A stretch of 64,000 bases of DNA from Craspedostauros australis (GCA_026770025.1 JAMXDE010000037.1:558001-622000), one strand, 5' to 3'; numbered from the stretch's first letter, positions 9,734-22,067 are shown. Numbers and translations: made by a program. Notes: generated by a model from the sequence alone, not told the origin.

Positions 9734-12700
9734 GACCTCTGGTTAATCGAACGCAGCGTGCGAATGGATCAGCTTGCGATCGATGGAAGGGTGGAATTGG
9801 ATTGCGATATGCTGAATTTGCATTTGCGTTGCATTATGATGCAGTGCGCTGCATCCCTCCAGCATTTCGGCAAGCATGGATGAGCGGACGGAGGTATGCC
9901 TGCCGACGAGCACGATGGATCTGGCGCCGTACATTCCTGTGAGTGGAAAGCAACTGACCATCGAACGCGATGGTGTTGCGCCAATAGCTCGAGGGGATAG
10001 AAAAGTCTCCATCGTGGACAGGTGTTAATTTGAAGTTCGCAGAGGCGTGGAAGGCGGAGAGATTGGAATTGGGAAATGCAAGAGAGGAAGAGAATTGGAA
10101 GTCCATTCGGCCTTGAATCCAATCCTCCAGTGCCGCAAGTAATCATCCGAGATACGCACAACTGCGTCCGCCTTCGACATGCCCTCGAATCTGTCAGTAT
10201 CGTACGAGTATTGTGTTCTGCGATGTCGTACCATACGATACTTCCCGCATAGTCGTACATCTGCGACTGTAGCATCGCCACTATTTTCTGCTTGCGCTCT
10301 CATCGTCGCAAAAGGATAACCCCTCCCTCGATGAGGAAGAGCAACGTTGCGGTTCCATGAGCATGCCTGAAGAGATTGCGCATTCCTTCTAATACTACCT
10401 TCTGACAGTTTATGCGTCGACCTGGCAACGGATACGACGAGCTTGGAGTACGTAAGAGCAACTGTATCACAGCATGACGTCTTGGAGACAACGGAATGTC
10501 GGAACAATCCAAGCGCTCCTTTCTGTGTTCACTTTGGCGGGGTTGTAACACCATGGATACGAACGAATACTACGGGCCACTACGAGCAATCATGTTGCAC
10601 TTTCTGCAATGTGGAAGTTTCTCCACAAAATACTTCTGCGCCTTAAACTTCGCGATTGTATTACCTTGGGTTCGATCGAGAGCGACATCTTCTCCAGAGA
10701 GAGCTCTGTTGGCCTTCGTTTCGAATGATGTATTGTCCACCCATCATTCGAATGATGTATTGTAATAAACAGAGAGCTGGATGCCTGTGCCATACCTGCT
10801 CGTACATGCTCGCATCTCTCTGCGTGGGAGGTATGAGGAGACGGAAGGGATGGCAGGGCAGGGCAAACGGAGATTGGCGAGGAAAGGAGATAGGAAAACT
10901 TCGGCCAGTGGAGTCCAACATCATCCTCGCATCGAAGGCAGGCATCCTCGCGGTGGGCTCTTCGAGAAGGAGGCCAGCTGCGTTGTTGCGGGAGGGTCTT
11001 GGCTGCTCCATCCCGATGTCATGCGCTACGAAGGATACGTGCAGATACATGCAGATACGGGTATGCATGTGTGTATGCATGTGTGTATGGTCCGTGTGTG
11101 CGGTTGGTACAGTGACAAGAGATCTCTGGGCTTTCGGTTCGGTATTGGGACAGTCTGTGTGATCCCTCATCCTCTCTCTCTCTGGTAGCACCACACCAAC
11201 AGAATTCTCTTGCTTGCGTTGTCTGTCGATTGGTCAGATGTATGATGGCATGAGATCGACACCATCTTTTCTTGCGAAACATGGCACGCAAGGTTGCGAT
11301 GATCGAGGATCTGATAACCTCATGGACCAACTCTTGAAGTATTTGTGGAACAATGGTACAATGCATCAGTGGAGCCCGAATAGCCCACACTGCGACTTGG
11401 GGCGCAGCCAATACCACATCTCGAGCTCAGTTGTTCGGACGAGTGGGACCATGGGACTTTGAGCAGTGATGAATGAAGTGTTCTGGAGACCAATCGGCTC
11501 CTGCGAGCGATGGTTCGCCAAGTGTGCATGTATACCAGAGAAATAGGGGCAGCATTTGTATGAAAATGCAATTTCTATGCTCTTGGTGCTGTGGGATCGT
11601 TTGCAATTTCGCGAAGCCACACTTCATTCATTATTGTGAACACAAGCCCTCTTTTGCAGCATTTACGGAAAGTTTCCGACACCTCTCCATCTCTCTGGCT
11701 GCTGTGTCGGTTGCTGATGATGCACTGTGACGTCTAACGGAGGACACAAACACAAGCCCAAGAGCAGGCACACACAAGCCCGAGGAACTCAAAATGTGAG
11801 GAGGGCCAAATCAACCGAAGTTGCGTGGGCGAAGTTGGCGTCACGTTGCTGAAGCGGCTACGGATAAAAACAGCGCCGTATTCCGCGTTGGCCCTCGCCA
11901 GCGAAGAAGCCGAGTCCACACCACAAATTTTATTTCTCACAGGTGGCGATTCTTCTTTGTGCGTGAAATGTCTTCTATTAGCCTTGCGGCACAGCGGTTC
12001 GGAAGCCTGGCAAAAAGCCATGCAACCAAACAATGGGCGCCTATCATTTATGCGTTGGCCTCGATTGCGGTCATAGTTGTTATTTTCTTGTAGCCGAGTT
12101 TCGGCGACACTCCCCCTTCGGAGTTTTGCCGGCTTCGTTCCACGTGTGTCGTTCACATTTTAGGTTCCGTCCACAAAAGTACACGGGAATGTAAACGTGT
12201 GAGCGCGTGAATCGTGGTGTAATTTGGGTTTGTCTTTCGTGAATGGTGTGGAGGCTGCATGCTGTGCCAGTCATTTCACTGGTGCGCACGCCAAGCGGGG
12301 TGCTTCCTGATTTCCTCTCGCGACGAAAAGCGGCGCCACCATGACCACGAAGTGCAGCGACAAGTGTTTCGCCGCGGAAGAGAACTTCTTCGGCGCACCC
12401 ATGTTCGTCAGTGGAATGGTGGAGTGCCCAGGAGGAATAGTTGTGCCCTTCTGTGGGTGTGCTGGCGTTCGGGCCAATGCGCCCGTCAGCATCTCTTCTC
12501 TTCGCCTCTCTTCCCATGCGCATGACCAACGATGCAAGGGGGAAAGGCACATCTCTGCTGCGTCGCGCTCCACGTCTCCATCCACACATAAATTTTACTC
12601 GTACATTGGGCACAATTCTCACAGGTACGATCGATACACACAACAACAACGAACCAAACGGAACATAGGAAACACCACCATCCCAACCATCCCATCCAAA

Positions 12701-12750
12701 CCCACCATAAAAACAACAATCGACAACAACAACCAGCATCAACAATCACA
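9734..12750. other. 3-kb gene-poor region
   Basis: Several open frames of 80-220 codons exist on both strands, but none has a recognisable domain, and they overlap one another. Visible items are a TACGAGTA-type box near 10203, GT-rich repeats at about 11055-11100 (GTATGCATGTGTGTATGCAT), and a CA-rich leader (12630-12750) just before the next gene, probably its 5' UTR. Confidence 0.5.
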
Positions 12751-13821
12751 ATGAACATCTACCAACAACAACAAGAGCAACGCACATTCCCAGCGCTGCA
12801 CGAGAGCGCCATGCCCTGCTCTTCCAGCCAGCCCAACTTGTCATCGCTATCATCATCATCGTCGTCGTCGTCGTCCATCAGCGCTTCATGTGCAGACGAC
12901 AACTTCTTCTCCAACCTCGGCAAATCGATGGACGCATCAAACGTCCGGTTGGTTGCCGACATCGCCACAGGCATCGTCCCTCACAAGAGTGCCACCATCC
13001 AAAAGAACAACATGGTGCGCTTCTTCGAGGACAACCCCCATCGCGTCCGATCTGCATCCAAGCCATGCATCGACTGCACCACTGTGCATGCTGATGCCGG
13101 TTTGCAGCGAAAGCACAAGTCGGCGCCCGCCCTCCAAAGGGATGAATGTGCATCGCAAGCGCTGCCAAAGCTGCCCCGCCGGTTATCGGCATCCGCCTCG
13201 AACATCGAAGACATGAGGAACCAGCCATTCGCCCACGAGAGCGCAACAACTTCATCGATGCGTTCACAAGCAACTGGGTCTCCCAACTTCGATCTGATCC
13301 TCGACATCCTCAACGGCAACGACCTCGACAGGACAGGCAGCAAGAGCAGGGCCGGTTTCAAATCCTCCACTCCGAAGTCGAAGAGACGATCGTCCAGATC
13401 TATTGGCATGATGCACTCATTCGAAGCCCTTCGGTTGGAGACCGACACAATCCCAGAAGAAGAAGAGGAAGAGAAGGACGAGCACAGCGAAGATCCTGCC
13501 GATGGCGACGACGATGCCTCGATCTCGCTCTGCCGATGGATGGGGTCATCGCAGCACTCCACCCACACCCTTCCACCCATGTACCCACCCCGACTGGAGG
13601 GTCGCTCCGACAGTGGTACCAACTTCGAAGATGACGCCAACGTATTGGGCGACTCCTTCGGATCGTTCGAGATCTCCATCGCAACGCTAGACACTTCATG
13701 CGCCAGCTTCGCAGAAGCTTGGGACAAGCCCTCCTCCCCCGAGGTTGACTTTGACTTGTTTCCCTTGCCTGACCGCGTGGCGAACATCAGCATTGTGTCA
13801 CCAAACGCAGTCGCGGCATGA
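12751..13821 (+). CDS. Disordered Ser/Asp-rich protein, unknown function
   Basis: 356 residues, intronless, beginning at ATG after an AC-rich leader. I do not recognise a family. It has a poly-Gln start, a run of ten serines near residues 35-45, basic-Ser patches (KHKSAPALQ, PRRLSASASN) that look like kinase sites, an acidic run EEEEEEKDEHSED, and a C-terminus with LDTSCASFAEAWD. No membrane span. Codon use is GC-ended like the neighbouring housekeeping genes, which supports coding. It is probably nuclear or cytosolic and regulatory, but this is inference. Confidence 0.6.
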   Translation: MNIYQQQQEQRTFPALHESAMPCSSSQPNLSSLSSSSSSSSSISASCADDNFFSNLGKSMDASNVRLVADIATGIVPHKSATIQKNNMVRFFEDNPHRVRSASKPCIDCTTVHADAGLQRKHKSAPALQRDECASQALPKLPRRLSASASNIEDMRNQPFAHESATTSSMRSQATGSPNFDLILDILNGNDLDRTGSKSRAGFKSSTPKSKRRSSRSIGMMHSFEALRLETDTIPEEEEEEKDEHSEDPADGDDDASISLCRWMGSSQHSTHTLPPMYPPRLEGRSDSGTNFEDDANVLGDSFGSFEISIATLDTSCASFAEAWDKPSSPEVDFDLFPLPDRVANISIVSPNAVAA

Positions 13822-15223
13822 CATTGACGCGCGCATACATAACACACAACGTTAGAACAGCACCACGTTGATCTGAGAGTAGAATATCAACTATTACATT
13901 ACATAATACTCCAGACCAGTGTTTTGGTACAACAAAGTTTCCTCTTCCAATTCACGCAAACGTCTGAGGCACGGATGCGATCATCATAGTCTGACATGGT
14001 AGAATACTATTCTCAAGAGAGAGAGAGTGTGTGTGTGTGTGTGTGTCTGTATCTGTGTGTGTGTGTCTGTATCTGTGTGTGTGATAGTGTGATGCTATGA
14101 TGTTATACTGTGTGTAGGATGAGCATCGGAGAGGGTTATGAGGACAGGAGACGGATGGCTCTGTGTCTCCTGTGTGAGGGCCTTGCGGACCGTCTGTCCT
14201 TCGTCAGGCCCATGGGTATGCCAACAGTGTGTACTCCACTCAATGCCACCCTCGTGCATGCACCATGCAATGCTGTATTCAACCATTGACGCCAATGTGA
14301 ATAGGAACGGATGATGCGGCTAGACATACGAGTATGTTTGAACATGAAGATGCGTGATTCACAAGCGGGTAATCTCGTGCACATTGGAACAAGCATGAAG
14401 CACCATTGCTTCTGAACTAGTATAGTCTTCATATCAGGAGTCTCATTCGCTGTATGCATTGTCGGCAGTATTGCCTTGTTCATGAGTGTCTGGAAGCATC
14501 TGGACAGAACTCATCTCTGGAACTATTGTGGAGGGAAAGATACGCATTTGCAAATGTTGAAGTGAACAAGGGTCTTCGTCATCATTGTTGGTGCTGTTGG
14601 TGCTGGGTGCTCTTTGCGAGAGGGATTGCATCGCACGGCATCGCATTGAATGAGGTGGTTTCGAATGACGGCACAAGAAGATACACGAGTCTTTCGCTTC
14701 CTCCTCTCTCTTGAGACAGACTGAGAGACGCCATCGGTGGGAAGGTCGCGCATGCCTCTAAACTCCCAGAAAGGGTCGTTGTATGCACTGTTCTATTGAT
14801 AGTATGGCAGAAGAGGAATGCCGCAAAGCTCGCTCGATTCGAGCCGCACCTCAATGGACTCTATCAGACCTCGCGAATCCATGAAGGCTTTCACTTGCAC
14901 GCCTTGAGCAACCGCGCGGATTGATGTCGGCTGACACTGTCTTATACATACAGTCCATGACATTCCACGACACTGCCATCAAAGGTCTGTGTGTGCATGT
15001 ACTATTATACATGCAACGGTTTGAGCGCACGTAGTGGTGTGTCTTCAGCGCCGAGAACATCTGAGATGCCAAGATGCGATGACGCATCACGGGATCGCAA
15101 CTCTGGCCACCTCATCCATCAGCGAGCCAAGGCAGGATCAACCAACTTTCATGTTTTTATCGTTTGGCGCATTTCTCGGTGTATTTCCAGTCCAGGACTC
15201 GGGCATTCATTGATCACAGCACG
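13822..15223. other. Gap with (GA)n/(TG)n microsatellites
   Basis: A GA run passing into TG repeats with interspersed TCTGTATC units lies at about 14018-14085. A CATACGAGTATG box is near 14325. No gene is supported up to the transposon edge. Confidence 0.5.
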
Positions 15224-15266
15224 GGGAGTTGTCGGAAAAAGAGAAAATCGCGTTTTTTGTGTCGGA
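15224..15266 (+). repeat. Left terminal inverted repeat
   Basis: Begins GGGAGTTGTCGGAAAA, then GAGAAAA, a five-base variable spacer, a T run and a second GTCGGA. Pairs with 21225-21267. Confidence 0.72.
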
Positions 15267-16433
15267 GTCTGTTCACAAATGACAAGAAACTGCCAGTTGC
15301 CAGTTCGCCACACGTGATGGAGCGCACTCGATTCGAGATGTTCGACTCATACGACTACTACAAGAATGCCGAGTTGGTTCACGAGAGCAAACGATCATTT
15401 CTGAGTCCCGCATTGTGGCGTGTGTGGAGATGGGATTTCCTCGCTGCGGCGGTGTTTTGGTGTTGCTCATTCTCGTCACACTTTGCTGCGGTGGTCCGGA
15501 AAGCGCACTGTCGTCTTGGTTGGCAGAACAAGTCCTTGTCTTCTGGTTTGTTGGCTTGTACTACTGTTATATTGAACTCATCAAAAGCCCACCAGGGACG
15601 ATCGAGTATCGTTCCTGACCCCACGCCATTTACCTTCTTGACGATGTGATGCGTTTGATTCCCATCAGTGAGAGTTGCCTGTAGGGTAGAGTGCAAGGAA
15701 TCCACCAGCAGTATCGCACGGCAAAAAATCACCACAATGCGAGGTGGCCTGATGACCAACCACCAATCGTCACTCTTCACATCGTTATGCACTGGGTGTC
15801 ACTCTCATCCATCTTTGTGCAACATTGATAGCAGCAGACTCAAGGAGTAGCAGCCCAATCGATGTTGATAGAGTATGAAGCCTTGTCCCATGCAATGATG
15901 TCAGAGCTGATCACGCGCCAACACGCTACATTTTGTTGCAACATGTGCAGACCGCGCACGCACACCGCAGCATACTCCCTCTGGAGAGAGAGAGAGAGAG
16001 AGAGATCGTACCTCCATGGTCGCGTTGTTGAGTCTCGTATCGTTGAATACGAAGCAATGTTGTACACACTCAAGCGAAAGGGGTTCCTCGATTGGGTCTC
16101 CTTCGCTGCGCTTTGTTCTCGAGTTGACTGTCTGAAGAGCGCACACAATTTGGCGCACACAGAGTAGTGCAGCGCTTTCTCATCGTGCTGCGCTTACGTG
16201 CTCGTTGACGTCCTACCCATCCCAGAATTGCTGCATTGTCTCACAGTTTAGGACAAGGTGTGGTGTATCTGGTCAATAGAATAGTTGAGAATAGATCTAA
16301 TGCAATTATAGTATATGAGTGGTGGTGCAGTGCTCTTCTATTTGCCGGATTCGACGCGATTCAATCTCCTGGTTGCTGTTGCAAGATGCGTTCCAGACCA
16401 CGAATCCCTCAGTATTGTTGAAACTTGTATGAT

Positions 16434-17553
16434 CTAGTATTGTACTTGGAATAGAGAGTTGCCATGTTCGATTTGAAGCTGGGTTATAGTGACAATTGCT
16501 TTCATCACATGCTTGTGCAACATCAGGTCATGGCGGAAACGATGCTCCAGGATCTTCCAATTCTTGAAGCGGCCATTCACAGTCTCATGGCGAGCACGAG
16601 CTTGGCTTTTGGCTTGCTTCTCCGCCTCTGTAACAAAATCATCGGATGTTCGGACAGCTTCGTCACCGCGGTATCCACGATCAGCCTCCACCATCTCACC
16701 ATCATCCAAGTACTGTTTCAGCAAAGAGCGAAAGATCTTGAGGTCTGGGTGCCGCCCACAAGCAAACGGACCATTCATCCATACGATATCCCCCTTTTGG
16801 ATCGACACAGCGATCTCATATCTGATTCCAGCCGATCGGAACTTGTGCGAATACCACTTGCGGTCAAATGGGGTTGGCTCGTTGATCTTGAAATCAGTGC
16901 CATCAACAGTGACCAGGCACGATCTGTTCAAATCGCCTGAGTATCGGTTCTCCCACAGGATCTTTTCATGGTGACGTCGAAGAGAGACAAGCAGTGCAAA
17001 AGATGTGAGCTTGTTTGTTGCTGAATCAATTGTGAGTGAAATGCATTCCCCTTGGACTTACCACATCATTTTTCAAATCCGCTACAGCCTTGATGGCTGA
17101 CCAGATATGGAGCTTGAGAGTCTTATCTGTGGTCCGAAGGAAGACGCATGCCATGCGCACGGATGGGTAGTGCCGCATGTAGTAAAGGGCCCAAAGGAGA
17201 TGCTTTGGCTTCAGGTCCCCACGACGTGCTGCAAGTGCCCACAGCACAGAGCAGAGATGAGGCGAAATCCCAAATGCAACGGTAAAGTCCTCCCCGAATG
17301 CACCTGATCGGCATCGTAGATTGGTGATGCACTGACCAGGGGTGAGAAGGATGTAGCGCGCAAGATCAAGAAAGTCTTGCACGCTGCCGATGGAGTATCG
17401 CTGATCGTAGGCGCCATTCAACATTGGTTGGGTATTGGATCGAAGGAAGAAGTTGAAGCTGAAGTGATGGCTGTCCCTGCCTCTCCAAATCATGAAGGAT
17501 CGGCCAACTGACTTGGGAGAATCCGTGTCCAATGATGAAGTTGTTTGCTTCAT
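16434..17553 (-). CDS. DDE_Tnp_4 (Harbinger-type) transposase, two exons
   Basis: The model is complement of 17553-17062 joined to 16961-16434, 339 residues. The donor is GTAAGT directly after codon GTG, and the acceptor AG precedes ATC; the join gives NDV-ILWENRY, which runs into the catalytic domain. An RNase H-like fold is indicated by Asp184 (VTVDGTDF), Asp258 (VEADRGYRG) and Glu290 (ARARHETVNGRFK), the DDE triad of PIF/Harbinger and IS5-like enzymes. The N-terminal part has an FGISPHLCSVLWALA helix-turn region, probably DNA-binding. All three acidic residues are present and the frame is intact, so activity is possible. An extra upstream exon cannot be excluded. It should cut the element at the terminal repeats. 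Confidence 0.85.
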
Positions 17554-18763
17554 CTGTTCTCTTCTGTAAATGGTTGCTGGCTTGCACCAGTAGATGCAGC
17601 CACTGGCATGGAGCCATTCGCATCCCTCTACATTTGAATCGTTGGAAGCAGAGCATCACGTTGTGTTCGTAGCCTTTGGTTGATGTTGGCTGTGTGATGA
17701 TGGCGATGCGAAAACCGAAGAGCATGGTTCTGCGTTGACCAGAACATCCCAGTAGATGATGTCCTCCACCAAGAGACCACCTCCGGAAGGGTTGGATGGT
17801 GTTCTCCCTTTGTCTGAACTCAACGCAGGAGAGAGGAGCAAGAGATGTTGGTGCTCAACTTGAATCGTTGTTGTGAAGCACCACCCCTGGTTCGTGTGTC
17901 TGCTTCCATTGCATGTGGCAACGCAAATCGGAGAACAGGCCGATCGGCCAAAGCGCACCTCTGCGATGAGCTGTCGTGCGACAGGGTCAACATGCTGTTT
18001 GGTGGGACTGGCTTCGACACAAGCCAATGACAAGTAGAGTCGAGTACTCCACTCCACACCATTTCAAAAAGGCGTCCGACAAGTACACAATCCGCATCCG
18101 ACAAGTACACGATTTCCATCCGACAGATACTAAATAGGCAAGGAAAGTAACGTTTTTGTAACCGTCGGACTAGAACTTTTGACTCGTCGGACCAGAAATT
18201 GTGAACCACAAATTCTGTCTTTTGTTTTCTACGTGAGCTACTACTGACTGTTGCGTAGGAAAGCACACATGAGACTTGTCGGCGAAAACCAGGTACTTGT
18301 CCCCCCAAAAACGAATACCGTCGGTTCCTAAGAATTTCTTGTCGGAGGGTCAATATACAGATTTGAAGACATCATTCCAAGCGAGCCGTCCAAAGCACAT
18401 GAAGCTGAGTATGCTCACCAAATCCAACTGAGCTCCCACAAAAAGCAAATTCGACCCACGAGGAAGTTGCATTCCGAACCAAACAGGATGATGGCACCTC
18501 ATGCCCTCATGTACGCACCACGATCCTCCTCATCTGTGCAATACTGCTGATTGAAACAGGCAATGACGGATGTGACAGCCTGGATGCTTGCCGTAGTCTG
18601 GCTGCGTTGCTCCTACCTGCGTGTTTGAATTGAATAGACAGCTGATTGATCGATCGATGATACCATCTCCCAGCATTGGTCAAGTTGTTTGCAGCGTTGC
18701 ACTCGCAGTATCTGCTGTAACAGGGGTGTCCATCACAAGCCCACAATTCAGCTTACCTCCAAG
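17554..18763. promoter_or_regulatory. Central divergent promoter region of the transposon with GTCGG box arrays
   Basis: This region lies between the two divergent transposon genes. TCCGAC boxes at 18075, 18097 and 18119 are spaced by 22 bases within a near-identical 22-base unit (TCCGACAAGTACAC...). In the opposite orientation, GTCGG occurs at 18164 and 18186 (22 apart), then at 18278, 18299 (degenerate GTCCC), 18320 and 18341, spaced by 21. The same pentamer sits in both terminal repeats, so transposase binding is a reasonable inference. The frames that overlap here are not convincing. Confidence 0.6.
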
Positions 18764-20878
18764 ATGGCACAAATCCAAGTTGCTCGAGCTCAAAGGTGGT
18801 CACCCGCAGGAGATCACGCTGCTTACATCATCAAAGGCTTCATCTCCAATCCTCCTCGCTTCCAACCAACCAAGGAAGGCTTCTCGAACTTCTGGGAGTC
18901 GCACGTCGAGTGGCACAGTCTCTACAGCCAAAAGAACACGAAGAAGAATTTTCTCAATTGTTGGGCCCGTCTGCTGAAGTTCCTCGAGAGTGGAAAAGGT
19001 GCGTCCGTTTTGTGATGTTCTCTGTTGTGACTATTATTGTGATCGCCGACTGTCCTGACATGCTCGTGAACCAAATCTCTTCTCACACAGCTCTGATTTG
19101 CTTCGCTGTGCACAGGATTTGGATCTGATTTTCGCAAGAGGTGCGGTCTGGATTCCACAGAACGCCTCGCAGAGTTGCGTCAAGAACGCGGGATCAACCT
19201 CAACTACCGACCAGCACAAGGCGCTGTCAACAACACCAATGCCAATCACCCTCCTGCTGCTGATCTTGCTCGCGGTTCTTCTTCGGATGACGACGAAAGT
19301 TACCTTCCTTCTGTTCATTCTGATCGTCTCGGTTCTGCTGTATCTTCAGACAGCTTGGAGCTCGACCCAGGATTCGTTGACGACGATCTCTCTCAAGCTA
19401 CCCCACCATTCATTATGCCTCGTCGTGGAGTTCAAGGCCCTCGTGGACCCCCTGTCCGAGACGTGAACAAACCAACACCTCCTCCTGCCCCCAAGCGCGA
19501 CGCCACACCCAACGACAAGACCATCGTGGATGCCATGGGCAAGATGGGAATCCGTAGTGCAGATCGCGCCATGAGCCCTGCACTGGACATGGTCAAGCTC
19601 GGATCATTCACTGAACGTGCTTTTGATCCATTGACAGCTGCAAATGGAACAGGGCGCTACCGGGAGGGGATTCACATGTTTGTGGTCCTGGACGCAAAGG
19701 TGGATCCAGATTCTGTGGCACTGTCTACAGAGGATGAAGGATGGACACTGAAGCTGACCTACAAAGTGCCAAAGATGTACTTCACAGCAGAGTGCATCTA
19801 CGGAGTCTATGGTTATGATAAGGATTTTTCTACAAGCCTTGCGGCAGCTAAGAATTATTTCCAGGACCTCGCTCGAAAGGTCACCGATGATGCAGGCGAG
19901 CTCGTCGTCAGCTGCCAGTTCAGCCTCCCAAGGAAGATCGACAGTCTCTTCCGCAATGTCAAGACCAAGGACCTCGAGGAGCCCAACTTTGAGATAGTTG
20001 AGAACTATCTCGGCACCACCACACTGGTGACATTCTGCTTTTTTCAAGAGAGCTTCAATCAGCAGCAGTTTGGGACGGCTGGTCGTCGTGGCGTCCAAGG
20101 CTTGGATGGGATGGTGTACTCCTTCAATCCCACCATGCCTTTGCCTGCAGCCCCAACCGCACAAGGATTCGGATCCCACCCCTTTGGCCATCCTGCTCCA
20201 ACCCTACCAGGCGGCGCCAGCGGCAACCATCATCCTGCTCCGTTTGGATCTCCGATTCCCAATTCTGGTGGCGGGTTTGCCAGCCCTGCAGCAACCACCC
20301 AGAATGCTGCCCAGACTGCTGCGATTCGCCAGCAGATGGAGCGCGAGGCCGCGGCCCAAGTTGCTCGAGCGCAAGAGCTAGCTCGCAAGGAACGGGCCGA
20401 ATGCGAGGCTCTCTTGCGTGCGGCAAAAGAGCGCTCCCAGCTTGATGCCCAGGCCAAGGCCCGAATTGAGCATGAAGCTCGAACCCAGTTCGAGGCCATG
20501 CGCAACGAAGCTCTTGCTCGTGAGCAGCATGCGCAGGCCCGGCTGGCTGAGCTTGAGGCGCAGCTCCTTCAAGCTCACACCAACGCATCCCTGGCTGCCC
20601 ACAGCTCCAGCGGGTTGCCTGGTGGTGGCGTTCCCGACCCAGTCTGGAGCTCTTCTCAATCCAGCAGTGCTGGGAGCTCCATCCCCACTGTCGAGATGGA
20701 GATGACACCTCTGACGGGTTCTGTGCGCCCCCGCAATGGTGAGGACGCCCCGCGTCGTGATGATGTGCTCCGCCTGAAAGTGGATGAGGTATCAGGCGGG
20801 GCTGCAGCAGGAATGCCTGATGGAGTGAATGGCAGTGTTGTGTCTGCCGATGCAACAGGGCACACTGTGAACGCCTAA
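18764..20878 (+). CDS. Transposon-associated second protein of unknown family, two exons
   Basis: The model is join(18764-18998, 19116-20878), 665 residues. The donor GTGCGT follows AAAAG and the acceptor is CACAG; the junction codon gives Gly and the frame continues FGSDFRKRCG. Residues 1-110 are rich in Trp, Phe and basic residues and could bind DNA. Residues 120-220 are low-complexity (Ser/Asp/Pro). About 259-385 is a compact domain starting RYREGIHMFVVLDAKV, not recognised. Then a Gly/Pro-rich linker, an Ala/Glu/Arg coiled coil at about 479-567, and a disordered tail. Its position opposite the transposase within shared inverted repeats recalls the Myb-like second gene of Harbinger elements, but no Myb motif is clear. 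It could instead be captured host sequence. Confidence 0.7.
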
Positions 20879-21224
20879 GTGCAGCGCAACGCAGCACACC
20901 GCATCAGCCTGGATGCGTCAACAACAACAACAACAAAATCACCGCATCAGCGTGAATGCGTCAACACCAGAAACATCACACGAGAAGCAGCAAAGCACAC
21001 AGAAATCACAGACAGAGAGCACTACTCCCCAGAGTAGATCACACAGAATAACGACAACAGTACGAACAAAACCAAAACAAACACCAAAAAACAACGAAAA
21101 CAACAGAAACAGAAACACAAAGGAGAGAACTAACTAAGTACTCAATAGTAGTAGGAACAAACAAAGTACCATGATGGGTGCAAACCACATATTTATGTCT
21201 AATCAAGTACTTAGTCTTGCCAAT

Positions 21225-21267
21225 TCCGACATAAAAAGTAAGCTTTTCTCCTTTTCCGACAACTCCC
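21225..21267 (-). repeat. Right terminal inverted repeat
   Basis: Reverse complement begins GGGAGTTGTCGGAAAAGGAG and has a second GTCGG 30 bases inward, as on the left. Confidence 0.72.
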
Positions 21268-22067
21268 GGAACAAAGAAGCATCTTCTGTGAGCGAAATGC
21301 AACGTCGATTAAGCCATTGCAAACCCATTGACAAAGACGAATAGGCCCAATCAAAGAAACCAATAAGTTCTGTTGCGCGTCCGCTCACAAAATAAGTCGG
21401 ATTCTTCTGCTCACATTGGAGCTTGTGTGTGCCTTCCGAGAGCAACGCTTTTGCTTTTCGCACAACACGACAGCCAAATCAATCCGACACTGTGCGTTTC
21501 GGAACATTGCGATAGTTCCAAAATCTACCTTTGTCGTGACACGCAGTTGCAGACCGCACAACGGGATCCAGCAGTGCTGTCCCACGAGCTGCCCTACTAA
21601 AATACCCGTTCCTTCTCACATGTGGTGTTTGCGACCTCCGTTTGTATCGCTGCCTTTCGGTTTGGTGTGTGGCAGTGGATGACTCACCATCATGGGATTG
21701 ATGACTGGCTGATAACGGACGTCTCCCTTCACTCTGATCCGGTCGTGGCTGCTGCCCCAAGCCCCATCCAGAGAGAGAGAGAGAGAGAGGGACACCACGC
21801 GGGCGGGCAACATAAGACAAGGCGACACTTTCTGCTTTCCTCTTGGCTCTCCTTTTCTCACAATTCCACAAACACAAACTTTTGGCTCCAACGTCCCACG
21901 AGCCAACACGTACGATTACTCGACGAGTATTTGCAAACGAGTGCCATACCATAGTCAATATACTCACAGCACAATACGTACACTCGACTCTACTCGACTC
22001 GAATCGACCATCCCATCTTCGCATACCCACAAGCATCACACCATACACAGGAGAGGATAGTTGGAGA
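21268..22067. promoter_or_regulatory. Region upstream of the 22068 gene with palindromic CGAGTA boxes
   Basis: No gene is seen. A (GA)n run lies at 21772-21790. Close to the next start codon (21908-22000) is a cluster of CGTACGATTACTCG, CGACGAGTATT and repeated ACTCGACTCTACTCGACTCG, resembling the CGAGTA boxes before other genes. Probable promoter. Confidence 0.4.

Larger units (their letters stand above)
15224..21267. mobile_element. Two-gene DDE transposon (PIF/Harbinger-like) with terminal inverted repeats
   Basis: The left end, GGGAGTTGTCGGAAAA at 15224, recurs inverted at the right end (finishing at 21267). About 33 of the first 42 bases match. Both ends carry two GTCGG boxes exactly 30 bases apart (15231/15261; inverted 21226/21256). 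Inside are a DDE_Tnp_4-type transposase transcribed leftwards and a second gene transcribed rightwards, with a GTCGG box array between them. Length is 6044 bases. No 3-base target duplication is evident next to the proposed ends (ACG on the left, GGA on the right), so the exact tips may lie slightly elsewhere. Bases 15266-16433 contain no convincing gene; a 137-codon minus-strand frame at 15379-15792 is of doubtful significance. Confidence 0.7.

Noticed and set aside
9769-12745. Several frames of 130-220 codons on both strands
   Set aside because: They overlap each other, have low-complexity or random composition, and contain no recognisable motif.
15379-15792. 137-codon minus-strand frame in the left part of the transposon as a third gene
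   Set aside because: No family resemblance, and it overlaps a plus-strand frame of similar length.
21843-22067. N-terminal extension of the disordered protein at 22068
   Set aside because: The extra codons overlap the CGAGTA-rich promoter-like segment and have random composition.
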